Below, piece by piece: positions 33,126 to 44,230 of a DNA stretch of 64,000 nt. The notes under the pieces were generated by a model, which did no database searches, was not told the origin of the DNA, and worked only from the letters and a program-made list of their open reading frames with translations. Origin of the DNA: Epinephelus fuscoguttatus (Eukaryota; Chordata; Actinopteri; Perciformes; Serranidae); contig NC_064756.1 of assembly GCF_011397635.1 (NCBI RefSeq), positions 22,436,907-22,500,906 on the forward strand, read 5' to 3'. The translations under genes were made by a program, and so were the position numbers. How positions within the stretch are numbered: position 1 is the stretch's first letter; each line of letters begins with the position of its first letter.

Positions 33126-34375
33126 GACAACTCTACTGTACCGAGCTGCCTTCTCAGATGATGATCAGTTTTATTTGATATTAAACCACTATAACACTGA
33201 AGAAATGGGTGATTATTATAATTGATTATATGACAGGGTAAGAGGGGAGATCTATGTGTAGAGGTGTAATATGTACATAAATCTTGTGCCCATAAGACAA
33301 ACCTTTAGCCTGTTGTGCTCCACTTGTGACCATGCCAGTCCCTCAGTGCTCTTGTCTGTTCCTGTGCCTTTCTGTGACTCATTCCAGTTCTTTGTCTTAG
33401 CCAGAAAACCCCCTGACACAAGATTGTCTTTGAAGCTGTTGTGTGGTCCACTGTTCTTTGTTTTGTACTTCTATCTATTGCCTTTAAGTTTCAGGATTTG
33501 TCAGTTTGTTGCTTAGTTTGTCAAATGTCCTGAATAACGTTTGTCACTTTTGGATTATAGCATATATGCATAAGTACATATATAAATACAGATATAGTTT
33601 ACTGATGAGATATACAGTTAAATATCCTTCATTTAGATCTACGTTTGAATGGTTGGGTGTGTTTGTGTGCATATCCTGTATATTCATGATGCATATATCA
33701 CAAGTGCATGTGTATCTCTACATGTAAATGTGATTAGCCTTATATAAGACAATCTCAACTGCCACAGCTCTCTGACTGAGCACAGCAATGGTTTGCAGGT
33801 ATCTGCACGAGCTCCGCCACTGCAGTGTTTTTACCATCTATAGTGGAGGGAGCTCCTGTATCAGCTGTCCCACTGCCTTTTTCTCCACGCATACTTTCCA
33901 CTTCTCCGTCACTGGCTCCGCCAGGATTAGGTTGTCTCCAGTAGACTATGATTAGTTTACCCATACACACACTAGTGCTGCACATCTACGACGCCTGGGT
34001 CTCTTTCTTTTCTCTTTCTTGTTTGGTACTTTAACTGCTTGCTCAGTCTCTAATGCCGTGATGCTTTGACTGGTCATATATTACATTCCTGAATAAAGAG
34101 AGACCAAGTTTGGGTGCTGATTTTCAGATTAGTGATATTTAAGACTGACATTATTTATGTGCAAGACTACATTAATAGTAGCCTACTGTAAGCCAAATCA
34201 TAGCGAGAGAACAAATGAACAGTCTTTGTTGTGAATTTCCTGTCAGGTGTCTGAGTGTTCTGAAGACGGCCACTGTACAAGTAAATGCTCTGTTCATTTT
34301 AAGCATGAGGCCCTGCTGTGTAGCCACCTGTTGTGCTTTTGGCATAAATTAATAAAAGTATGTCTGAACACATGT
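33126..34375 (+). other. fxyd6: fxyd6 3'UTR
   Basis: Non-coding to the AATAAA at 34351-34356, with an earlier AATAAA at 34092-34097 that could give a shorter form. No gene is seen in this stretch. Confidence 0.6.
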
Positions 34376-34890
34376 TATAATGTGGGTTTTGTGCTCATTT
34401 AGATGAAAACCAGATTTTAGTGTTGTTAGTGTTAGTTTTTTTTTCAGAATACCTTTCTAAGTTTCTTGTTTAAACATTGAACACAGGATAAAATCTGTCC
34501 ATCAGTCTAAAAGTTGGGGGGAGGGGGCATCTTGAGGAGGAAGATAGCAGTCAGCTGTAAGTGGTACACAACATCTGAAAGCTGGGTACTTGACAATTAA
34601 TACCAATGTCAATGTCATTGGTCCTCTAGTTTCTCATGATACCAGTGCCATTACTCTTGCTTTAAAACTCAGCCCACTACAGCCTCTTAAAAACAGGAAT
34701 GTTAGCGGCCCCGCAGGTCTCAAATTAATTAGGGTGATAAGGTGCTACTTGGTGCTGAAAAACTATATCAGAAAATGTGTTGTGCTCCTGATTCTGCTAT
34801 GATTCCAAAGGTTGGCAGATATACTCTTTATTGGTGTCAGAGTACAAACTTTATGAGACTGTGCTGAAATATGGCTGTGGACGTGAAGAG

Positions 34891-34891
<1 letters not shown>

Positions 34892-34951
<60 letters not shown>
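34892..34951. repeat. (TG)n microsatellite
   Basis: About 30 uninterrupted TG units, just upstream of the candidate fxyd2-like first exon. Confidence 0.97.
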
Positions 34952-34956
<5 letters not shown>

Positions 34957-34974
34957 GGTGGATCTCTGAGGCGG

Positions 34975-35065
34975 GAGTTTGGTCTGCTGCACCCATCCCT
35001 GGCACACACACACGTACACACTCAGACACCTGGAGAGAGGTACTACAGAGCCTTCAGCAGCTCAG
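34975..35065 (+). other. candidate non-coding first exon of the fxyd2-like gene
   Basis: A strong donor, AGCTCAG|GTGAGT, ends this segment. The fxyd2-like start codon lies 35 bp after a splice acceptor at 36244-36245, so a 5' exon is required upstream. The left boundary is arbitrary; no TATA box is evident. Confidence 0.4.
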
Positions 35066-36245
35066 GTGAGTAATAACTTGCTTTTATTAACACATTTTAA
35101 ATTAAATAAGCAGGTCGTAAAAATAAATCTGTTGTGTGCACTTCAGATGTCTATAAACTGGTATAAACTGTTACTGTACGACCATGAGTACAGAGTTAAT
35201 CCATGTTTAAAGGGTGTTAGTTGATGTCTGGAATGTGTATTTCTGTGCAAAATAGAACTTAAGTTAAACTTTTCTTAACCAAGTTGCTCCATTATTCAAC
35301 GAGGCAAACCATAAAAGCACGCAGGTTCCAATTAATATGTGTTGTAAAAGTGGGTTTAGAGGACAGACGGTACTGTGTTGTCAGTGTCCTTGTTAATTGC
35401 CCCCAGCTGAAGAAATCTAATAGCAGTGATGCATTGCTGCACTTTAGGGGTGGTGTGGTTATCTGCCCAAATCACTGGGTATCAATTCTGCGTTATTAGG
35501 CAGGCGTCACCACAGCTCCTTGCTCCATCTATAACCTCTATCGAGCTGTGCAAGGTTCAAGGTTAATGAATATCGGAGCTGTAATATATTAATGAGTAAC
35601 TGTCCTGGTATGTTCAGTGGTGCGGTGAAAAGGCCCAGACACATAATAAATGAAAGCACCGAAGTCCACAATTCACAGTGGCGTGCTCCAACAAAATGGA
35701 GACAGCAAGGGAAATTTTTAGTCTGTTAATCTGTGTAAGTTAATGATTATAGGTCACTAGATGTAGATCAAATGAGAAGCTTGTGTATGTGTGTGTGTTT
35801 GTGTGTGGTGAGAGAAAGGGGTGGGGGAAAGAGGATCAATATGGCCATTAGCCTCTTAAAGTTCTCAGTAAAGATAAAGACAATCACTTTGCTCCTAAGT
35901 CTTTAGTGGGGGAACGCAGTGAGGCAATTTTTCAGGACATATAGAGTTTCCAGGCTTTCAACTACCTCTCATCTCAAGTGAATAAGCCCATTTAAATGAG
36001 CCTCTACAAGTCTCTAATCTAATTAAAATGGAGAGACCGCTGAAACTAAATCCACATAAATCTCCCTCCCTGCAAACAACAGTTTTCATATATCAGCCTT
36101 GTTGGTGAATACTTCTATTGTTTTTTTTAAATAAACAAGATGTTCCCTATTAAATTATTCCAAACTGCAGATGCAGATGGATCATCAGCTGCCAGCTGCT
36201 GTTATGGCCAGCCTTTTGTTAACTGTTTGCATTGTGTCCCTGCAG

Positions 36246-36280
36246 TTTTGTCGACTGAACACACAAACAGACGAGGCATC
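36246..36280 (+). other. 5'UTR part of fxyd2-like coding exon 1
   Basis: Follows acceptor CATTGTGTCCCTGCAG with a long pyrimidine tract. It contains stops in the frames leading to the ATG at 36281. Confidence 0.7.
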
Positions 36281-36293
36281 ATGTCATCTAAAG
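36281..36293 (+). CDS. fxyd2: fxyd2-like coding exon 1
   Basis: ATG TCA TCT AAA G|GTAAGT: four codons (MSSK) and one base. Start context GGCATCATGT. An alternative upstream ATG at 36171, reading MQMDHQL, would lie in the intron if the 36245 acceptor is used. Confidence 0.78.
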
Positions 36294-38590
36294 GTAAGTT
36301 ACACAGCACCTGAACTGCTGATTATCCTGGAACAGGAGTGTATGAGAGAGCCACTTTAACATGACACCATAATAATATTTGCAAGGTCATAGCCGTTTGT
36401 GCTTTCTGATTCTGAGTCAGAACCGCTCTGTCCTGCAAAAACTAACCACAGTAACTACAAGTTTGGTCAAAATAGAGTGTAAACAACAAAATCCAAACAA
36501 AATCCAAGGCAGGCCAAAATAAATGTAGTAACTGCACTTTGTTTTGGGTTCCTGGAGATTTGGGATTCTATCTGGCCAAGGAAAACTGCAGTAAGTGTAT
36601 TACCGTGAACATTTAACATGAAAATTAGGATAATGCCAGTGACAAAAGAATTGATTACGTGAAAATGTCCATAGTAAGATCAGTGATGAAGCTCCAAAGT
36701 TGTTGAAATCTGGTGCTTGGGCAGTGACTTGCAGCATCAGAAATCAATGACAAAGGTGTCCTTTATGGCAGCTTGTGGCAGTGTCGGGGTAAACGCAGCG
36801 GGACGAAGATGAAAGTTAAGGCGGTGAAAGTCCGAGTGGGGTGGGCAGGAGGGGTAGTGGATGGGTCCAACAAACACTGCCTATCACCCAAGATAGCGGC
36901 GTTCGCATCCTGTTAGATTTTTAAAGCCAAACCCTGTTCTTTTTTCCTAAACCTAACCATGTGTGTTTGTTGCTGAAGGAAAACAAACGTCAATTTGTGC
37001 TGTTGTACCAACGTGGTGCTTTTATTTTGAAAGAGACTGCATGTAAAAGTCAAATTTCCTGTGAAACCAGAAGTGTATTTTGAAAGAGGACAATGCATGT
37101 AACAGGCAGAACTTGACACGGTGTCCCAGAACGTCAACATCCAATGCCTGTCGTATGTGAACGTGGAAAGTCCATGACCAAACGTCAATATGTGTCGAGG
37201 CTGGAGTGAGAATGTGTTGTCAAAACAGACATTTAAAACTACAAATTGAATGTAGTAAGAAATTAAAATAGTTTTCATCCTACATTTTTGGGGTCATGGG
37301 TCAAATCATTGACCATGTTTTTTTGGCATATAAATTACTCTATCAATACCTATTTCTTAAGTGCATTACCACTTTTTTTTTAAAGCCATTTTTCTTAGGT
37401 TCAGTGTCGGCATATTTACTGTGGTTAGCATTTGTAGGGCAGCCCTACCAACAGCAACAATGCGTAAATCATGTACCTGAGTAAAACAAGGCTGACTTAT
37501 TAACTTCTTATTTAGAGTAACATAAACATGCTGGCCAATGATGAACAACACTTTAGAGTATCCCCTGGTAGCATGACCAAAATAAGCAGAGTCCTGCAGC
37601 CTCACAGTTCAGACTCACCTTGTAATTTCAGCATTCTGCCACAGCTTATCATGTTCACAGAATCTGTACTGTTTGTGCTCATGGTGCTGAATATGTGGTT
37701 GTTGTGTAATACAGTGACATGTTAAGTTGGAAGACTACCCAGAATTTGGAATAAAATGAATAAAAGCACCCCTGTGGAGGGAGAAGAACAAGTTACAATG
37801 TTGATAACAGACAACTTTGTCATTTTTTGTGGGAACATTTGTATTTCTAAATCTGATTTCCAGCCTGTCTCAAACTTCCTCAAAATAGCATGCCATCTGT
37901 GAGAGACACACCTTCAGGGAATGAACCAATGCTGATTATAACCTATTTTCTTCACTCTCACAGAGTTAGACAGTGAGTCATTCAGTCAGTATTGTGTCTG
38001 AATCAGTACTTGAATTTTACTAGTGAATGGGATCAATGATATGTGATTTATCAAGGGTAAAAAACTCCAACAGCTATGTTTCTGTAGGATGACTGTATGA
38101 TTCTGATGGGTTTCTACCCATTCTCTGTCTATCCTCAGGTACAGACATCGACTATGATGCAGACTTTGTATACGGTAAGTATTTGAAAGTGTACCTGCTC
38201 GGATGAAATAGTTTAAATATTTAACTTCTGCCAGTGCTGTGTAAGAGAAACGTGGAAAATGCATGCACAGAACAAAGGGAGTTTGTCGCAGCAAATGTAA
38301 ATCCTAGATGGGCAAATAAAGTGAGAGATAGAGGAAAAACTAGGAGCTGGATTGTGGGGCAGAAAATGGAAAATGGAAAAAGAGAAAACAAGAGACAGAG
38401 GTTAAAAAGGTGTGAAAGAAAAAGACCAAGACAGGGTAAAATGAAAAGGAAATTGGAACTGGATGGTATGTTGATGTTGTTCTGTGTGAATTTGTAGACT
38501 ACCATACACTACGTGTTGGAGGTCTGGTCTTCGCCGGGGTCATTGTGTTCCTTTCCATCATTCTGTTGGCAGGTAGGTCAACAGCTATAT

Positions 38591-38648
<58 letters not shown>

Positions 38649-39114
38649 CTTCTGTGTGAATTTGGGTCTGATAAAGGGGGTGAAAACAGACACAGAAGAC
38701 AAAACATGGGGGTAAAGGGGGATGAAATATATATCTCTTGCTCCCACCCTACAGCTCAGTTTTCATCAGGGTTGTTATCAGCGTAGCTTTGTTTGAGAAG
38801 AACTAATCACTCACTCTATTCTTCTTTAAAGGCAACAAGCTCGCCAACTGTGGCAAATCCAAGGTAAGGGACTAAAATATTATATGGCGTTATAGTGACA
38901 TCTGCTGGTCATATGAATAATTTAGATATTTTAAAGGTCAAAGTTTCAACTTGTGTTTATGTTCAGTTCAGGTCAAATGTGACTAAAAATTATAAAAAGC
39001 TGATATAAACTGATGAAATGAAACTTTTATCAGTCAACATAACCCCCAGATAACAGTGACAAATGCTTTGTTATTGTCTACTGTCCACAGCCAAGACATA
39101 CTGAAGAGGCCTAA
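36281..39114 (+). CDS. fxyd2: FXYD2-like Na,K-ATPase regulatory subunit
   Basis: Five coding exons (36281-36293, 38139-38174, 38498-38572, 38832-38863, 39091-39114) join to 180 nt, or 59 aa. No signal peptide, as in FXYD2 (gamma subunit) and FXYD7. Acidic extracellular part with DFVYDYHTLR (13-22), then the invariant GG, a TM helix (about 24-41) and a basic tail GNKLANCGKSKPRHTEEA. The usual PFxYD proline is replaced by Asp13. By family, it should sit beside the Na,K-ATPase alpha subunit in epithelia and alter Na/K affinity. Membership of FXYD is sure. The paralogue name rests on synteny next to fxyd6 and dscaml1; a fish-specific FXYD could also fit. Confidence 0.82.
36715..37220 (+). repeat. 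family C interspersed element, copy 4
   Basis: In fxyd2-like intron 1. Shares GGTGGGCAGGAGGGG, AAAGCCAAACCCTGTTC, CTTTTTTCCTAAACC and AACCATGTGTGTTTG with copy 1, and ends GAGTGAGAATGTGTTG. The 121-aa minus-strand frame over it is chance. Confidence 0.7.
38139..38174 (+). CDS. fxyd2: fxyd2-like coding exon 2 (FXYD motif)
   Basis: Acceptor TATCCTCAG, donor TACG|GTAAGT. Encodes GTDIDYDADFVY. The same size (36 nt) and phase as fxyd6 exon 3, the hallmark of this family. Confidence 0.9.
38498..38572 (+). CDS. fxyd2: fxyd2-like coding exon 3 (transmembrane)
   Basis: Acceptor AATTTGTAG, donor GCAG|GTAGGT. Encodes DYHTLRVGGLVFAGVIV then FLSIILLA. 75 nt, identical in length and phase to fxyd6 exon 4. 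Confidence 0.93.
38593..38648. repeat. (TG)n microsatellite
   Basis: About 28 TG units beginning 20 bp after the fxyd2-like exon 3 donor. fxyd6 has a similar run at the same relative place. Confidence 0.97.
38832..38863 (+). CDS. fxyd2: fxyd2-like coding exon 4
   Basis: Acceptor TTCTTTAAAG, donor AAG|GTAAGG. Encodes GNKLANCGKSK; basic, juxtamembrane. Confidence 0.88.
39091..39114 (+). CDS. fxyd2: fxyd2-like terminal coding exon 5
   Basis: Acceptor ACTGTCCACAG, then PRHTEEA and a TAA stop. The acidic C-terminal end resembles the NEDEP-type end of mammalian FXYD2 only loosely. Confidence 0.88.
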   Translation, partial: PRHTEEA

Positions 39115-39215
39115 AGTGAACAGAAGCAGCCTGGAGCCGAGGAGAGTGCTACAATGTGCTACAGTGTTATGTGTGTAAGAATATGAGGCTTTTGTACTAA
39201 TAAAGTGAGCGTAAC
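39115..39215 (+). other. fxyd2: fxyd2-like 3'UTR
   Basis: Short 3'UTR ending after AATAAA at 39199-39204. Confidence 0.7.
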
Positions 39216-41300
39216 TATGCTGTGTTTGTGTTTGTGTGCCATTGCTGCTGTGGAACTGCTCGATCTTTTATCATTTTGCAAATCAACACACACACACACA
39301 CACGTATATATACATATATATTTTACACTACCTTGCACTGGTCTAGATCAGTTAGATTGAGGGTTGATATGAAAACCAGGAATACGTCAATAACAGTATT
39401 ACTGGGTGGATTGGGACAGGAAATGCTTGCTAGAAGAATAGCTAAATAGCCCAAATTGATAGCGGGTTGTAGGCTACTAGGCAATCTTCAAGGTCAAACA
39501 AGGGCAAACAATTAATGTAAATGAAATAGCCTTGCAACACATCACAACAGGATTTGGATAATTTCAGCCCTAGCTAAATCATGTTAAACCTGAGGGCTGC
39601 TATTTTCAATACCCCCAAGGCCATCCTCAGTGTTGCACAGTTGCAGTTTGGATAACTAAAATGGCCTCACAACAACTATCTAAATCCAATCCCACCTATT
39701 TAACACAGAGGTTCAAGTGTTAGCTAATCTCAATAGCATCACTAGCTGATGTAGTTGTAATGTTATACAGCAATACTTAAACATAACTCCTAGATAGAAA
39801 CTTTTGACCTACATTTTAAGGATTGTTCTAATGCACCACTCATATGGTGACTTTTGCTCTTAAAGATTAAAAAGGGCCATTTTATTTGACCTGCTCCTCT
39901 CATTTACCCTGTATGAGAAAATGAGAGAATAATCATAATTATCAAGGCTGCCATAGGGTCCAATCCGGCCCACTGGATGACTTTGTACAACTAGTAGTGA
40001 TGCACTTGTGAAGGTTAAGTAGCACAAGGTTTCATGAGCTAGTTAAAAATGAGTAGCTTTCTTCATGTAAAACGCTGCCTCAGAGGCTTTTCTATCCTGA
40101 CCAGAATACAGTTATTTTCTTTCACTTTAGTTTGATGTGGTGCTGTCAGGATTACTGCACAGGAGTGGAAATGTATAGAAAAATGCACATCTAATGACTG
40201 TGAGTAGTGGACTGACTGGATGTGGAAAAGCTGAGACATATTTTTGGAATTGCATTTATTCCTCTGAAGACATCACAGGCTGTTTGTCATCTGTTTTGTT
40301 AATGGATGAGCATTCTTAAAATGTGCTTCTTTAAACAAACAGGGACAATGTCGAGGTGTATGTTTTTTATAGGATATCATGCAATGGTTTTACTAATCTG
40401 GCCCAAATGTGATCTGATCAGACTGTATCTGGCCCATGAACTACAAGGAGTGTGCCACCCCTGGGTGAAGAGAAAAATAGCTGGTGGGTCATATGACTTT
40501 ATATATAGGGCTGTGCAGGTAATTGAATAGGCACATCCTGATTGTCCGGCTATGTTTATGCAAATTTCAGTGGGTGAATGCATGGACGTGATTGGAGGAG
40601 CAGGTTACCAACAGGGTTCAGTAGAGGGCTCCGCCCGTGTAAGATAGAACAATAAGCAAAGGTATTTTAACGAGAGAGAGCCATTGAATTAAAATAAGGA
40701 AAGACTTTTGGATTCAAATATCACTATAATAAATGAATATCAAAAGAACCACGTGACATACCTCTGACAGAAAAGAAACAAAACAAGCGCTCCTTCCTGG
40801 GAAAGGACACGCCCCCTCAGGTAAAGTCGCTCCGCCTTAATGAGAGTTTAGGATTTCTCCTCCTTCCTGTTTCTGCTTTTGAATTTTGCCACGCGCTTTG
40901 TGCGTCCTGTAAGTGGATCTTCTCATGTTTGCAAACAGTTTTAGATATGATATTTGATTTGTTTGTCTCTTTGCGGAGCTTGAAGCACAAAAGAGTGTCA
41001 AAGTGTAAGCTCACATATCAAAGAAAATAAAAGAGCTCTGCTCTGCAAGCTCGGAATCATTAGTCTTTCACCCACACTTAAACTACTGCAGATTATATTG
41101 AGGGTGTAGTAAAGTAAGTAAAAACACCATTTTAGATGAATTATGAGATAGTGGGCACAGTCATGCAGAAGGCCTCAGCACCATTTCTACACAGGAACAA
41201 AACACAGATTTTATAGTTGTTCAGCCTCATTCTGTCGTTTTGCATCTCTGTGAAGTCGTTACATCAGATTTTATGTCTCTGTCCTCACTTTGTGTGTCTT
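39216..41300. other. intergenic, no gene seen
   Basis: AT-rich, with a short (CA)n run near 39287. The 40500-40950 part is somewhat richer in CpG and CCAAT/GC-type text (CACGCCCCCTC near 40809), but no exon could be recognised. Confidence 0.4.
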
Positions 41301-41309
41301 TCTAGTTGT

Positions 41310-41890
41310 TTTGAGTCACTTTGTCACTGTTAAGGTCTTTTTGTAGTTAATTTTTGCCAACAGCTGTTTTACCCCTTTTTGTAGTCATTCTCTGTATATC
41401 GGGAGTTGTTTTGTGTTTCTATGTTTTAACTTGGTGTCTCTTTGTAGTCATCTTGTGTCTCTTTGAGCTTGTTTTGTGCTCCTTTGTAGTCATTTTGTGT
41501 CTCTGTGGTTGTCTTGTGTCTCTTTGTTGTAATTTGGTAACTCTTTGTAGTCATTTTATGTCTATTTGAGGTTGTTTTTTGTCTCTTTGTAGTCATCGCC
41601 TGTATACATGTATTTGGAGTGGTTTTGTGTTTCTTTGTGGTTGTTTTCCATGTCTTTGTTATAACTTGGTATCTCTTTGTAGCCATTTTGTATCTCTCTG
41701 AGGTTGTTTTGTGTTCCTTTCTAGTCATTTTGTGTCTCTGTGGTTGTGTTGTGTCTTGTTATAATTTGGTATCTCTTCGTAGTCATTTTATGTCTCTTTG
41801 TGTTTGTGTTGTGTATCTTTGTAGTCATTTTTTGTTTCTTCCTGGTTGTGTTGTGTATCTTTGTAGTCATTTTTTGTCTCTTTCTGGTAC
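41310..41890. repeat. diverged minisatellite based on TTTGTGTCTCTTTGTAGTCA
   Basis: More than fifteen imperfect copies of a roughly 20-bp unit, grouped into higher-order blocks of about 60 bp. TTTGTAGTCATTTTGTGTCT and close variants recur at 41442, 41485, 41545, 41590, 41720, 41778, 41820 and 41862. Low base complexity keeps several frames open on both strands (Leu/Cys/Val-rich on +, Lys/Thr-rich on -); these are not genes. Confidence 0.85.
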
Positions 41891-42544
41891 ATTATGCAGG
41901 TGGAGGCCAGGGGCCCATTACACTTTTTGGCTCCAAGGCCTGTACTTGGTAAGCTTGGGGGTAATTCTTCCATGCATTTGAGATGATACAAATTTATTCA
42001 TGCTTTAAGATAATAACAACTATAATGATAATAATGTTTTCATGCTTCCCCAAAACCTATGACTAAGGATGTTAATATGACTGCTTATACTTGTGGTAAC
42101 TAAAACGATCACAAGGTGGCGCCATAAGACCAGGATGACCAAAGCAAGAAGAACCACAACGTCCCTCGACAGGCCGAGAAGAGGTGAAAGCTACTGACTG
42201 ACTGAAGACAGGAAAATCCAGTGACCTGAAGTACTGTGGGAAAGAACAAGTAGGTGAAAAATCGCTTTGATAATAAAACCTTTTGATGAATATCACGGAT
42301 ATTATCACGAGTCATAAATAAGACAACTGTCTGAGAAATGCTGATGCTGCAGATTACATCAGAGATGAGATAAAAACATAAACAGGGGCGTTATGAGTTA
42401 CTGCAGGACCAAACACAGAAAAAATAGGCCAATTTCTGAAACGTATCAGATGGGCAGAACAGTGGTCCCTCCTGAGTGGCCCCTCCATGAAAAAAGTAAA
42501 AGCTGCATATGTCTTCAGTCTTCAGTGAAAGGGCCCAATTAAAG

Positions 42545-42960
42545 TTACATCGACTGCTCGTCACTACTTTATACAGGACGTCCCGTTTTGCCGTTACATC
42601 AGAGCCAGCTACAGCCGAGCAGCGGCATCATAAGCTGCTGTATTTTCATCGCTGCAGCACAGATGACAAAGCGCATTAATCATACCGCCAGAAAACTGCG
42701 TCTGATTAATTATCCCTGAATAAATAAGTCGTTACAGGCAGAGACAGGAGCTGTCAACCGGGTGAGTCCCAAGGACCCCCTGCTCGCTCTCTCCCTCTCT
42801 ACTCTCTCTTTCCACTCAGCCTCCTGAATTTGTGGAGGAAAAATGAAGGACCGAGCTGTAAAAGTTAACACAGCTTACTGCCGAGCGCTGGAGCAGGCGG
42901 TTTTACCGGTTGGATCCCACAGGGCTCAGGTCAGCTGCTTTCCATAAGGGCTTCAGTTGA
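42545..42960 (+). other. candidate distal non-coding exon or enhancer
   Basis: Contains clustered homeodomain-type sites (ATTAATCAT near 42676, TGATTAATTAT near 42702). A donor CCGG|GTGAGT lies near 42761. A segment at about 42821-42960 is bracketed by CTCTCTTTCCACTCAG and TTGAG|GTAAGC. It could be a 5'UTR exon of dscaml1 or a lncRNA, or a conserved regulatory element. No coding frame. Confidence 0.3.
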
Positions 42961-43446
42961 GGTAAGCATGAGAAGCCATTTATCACACAGTTCACTGGAG
43001 CTGATAACATCACAGCTCCTGAAACAAATGCACACTATGCTGGACAGGTGTGAGAGGGCTGATCAGTTACTGTTCCCATAAGCATTTAAGATGGCTACTG
43101 ATACAGTAACTGCTGAGACTGAGGGAAACAAACAGGTGCAGGCTGGGTGAGATGTGTTTTACTTTGCATGGAGGGAACATTTTTGAAGGGATAGATGTTG
43201 ACAGTCACCTGCACACCTAATGACATGAGGCTACATGCTGTTTCTCTGCTGCCAAACTCTGTGACTGCTGCTCTTCTAGTTTGTGCAGTGTGGCTGGGTT
43301 TAGTTTTAAAATATTTAATCCTTCACAAATTAAAAAATTTTGCAGACGACCTGTGTCATAGGTATTTGTTAAACATGTACAATACATTATTGTAATTTTC
43401 GTTTGGCTACATCCTTTATCCCTGAAGTTTTACTGTAGGCTTCATG

Positions 43447-44230
43447 TATAGGTTCAGTGTGTAGGATTTAGGGGGATATATTGACAGAAATGGAACCTAA
43501 TATCATATGTTTTTTGATGTATAATCATCTGAAAATAAGAATTGGTGTGTTTTCATTACCTTAGAATGAGCCATTTATATCTACATATGGAGCGTGTCCT
43601 CGTCCATGGAGATTGCCATTTTGCACCGCCATGTTTCTACGGTAGCCCAGAGTGGACAAACCAAACACTGGCTCAAGATAGGGCCAATCATGTTTTCCGG
43701 TTGGCCACCATAGTTAGCAGCACTTGGAAAGACAGATTTTTTTAACATGAAACTGCTATTTTAGGTGTTTTTACCTGTTTTAATCACCTGGGGTCTCATT
43801 TATGAAAAATGCATAGGATCCATACTTAAAATGTACGAAAGGACAAAAGCCAAAAATGACATGCGCCAAAAAATATTCGACAATATCTACAATCAGGCTT
43901 CCACTTCACCATCTGTGATGCCAATTTCCCATTTCCAAAATGTTTGTAAGCATGGGTCAAGTCTGTGTTTTTACATCACAACTTTTGTGTGGGAAGTGGC
44001 ATACGCCTCTTTCAGGTTTTGTTTTGTGAGTACGCAATGTCTATAAATGAGACCCCTGGTCTGTTTGTTGGGAGGGGAGGAGACCTTTGCAGGTAATAAG
44101 CCTCATGGTAAAAACCTCCTGAACAATGAGGAAGGAATTCTAGCTGGGAGGAGTTTCAGCTGGTTGCAATCTGAAACCCTCACCACTAGACGCTGCTAAA
44201 TCCCCCAAAATCAAACTGTTCCTGCAAAGG
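43447..44230 (-). repeat. family B transposon carrying a nested element
   Basis: The left edge reads GGTTCAGTGTGTAGGATTTA and the right edge AATCAAACTGTTCCTGCAAAG. The interior CCCAGAGTGGACAAACCAAAC is the inverse of the text at 32500 and 62960. A 265-bp element sits inside at 43791-44055. Confidence 0.7.
43791..44055. mobile_element. 265-bp inverted-repeat transposon nested in family B
   Basis: Perfect terminal inverted repeats GGGTCTCATTTAT / ATAAATGAGACCC. The related copy at 62746 has the uninterrupted text (ACCAGGTGATTAA), so the empty site can be read as ATCACCTGGTCTG. This shows a 3-bp duplication, CTG, on insertion. A 3-bp duplication fits a PIF/Harbinger-like DNA transposon. Non-coding. 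Confidence 0.75.

Noticed and set aside
36913-37278. 121-aa minus-strand frame
   Set aside because: Same reason: it overlies family C copy 4 and has no recognisable motif.
41310-41890. CRISPR-like array
   Set aside because: Units are contiguous and diverged with no unique spacers, and the genome is a vertebrate; it is a minisatellite.
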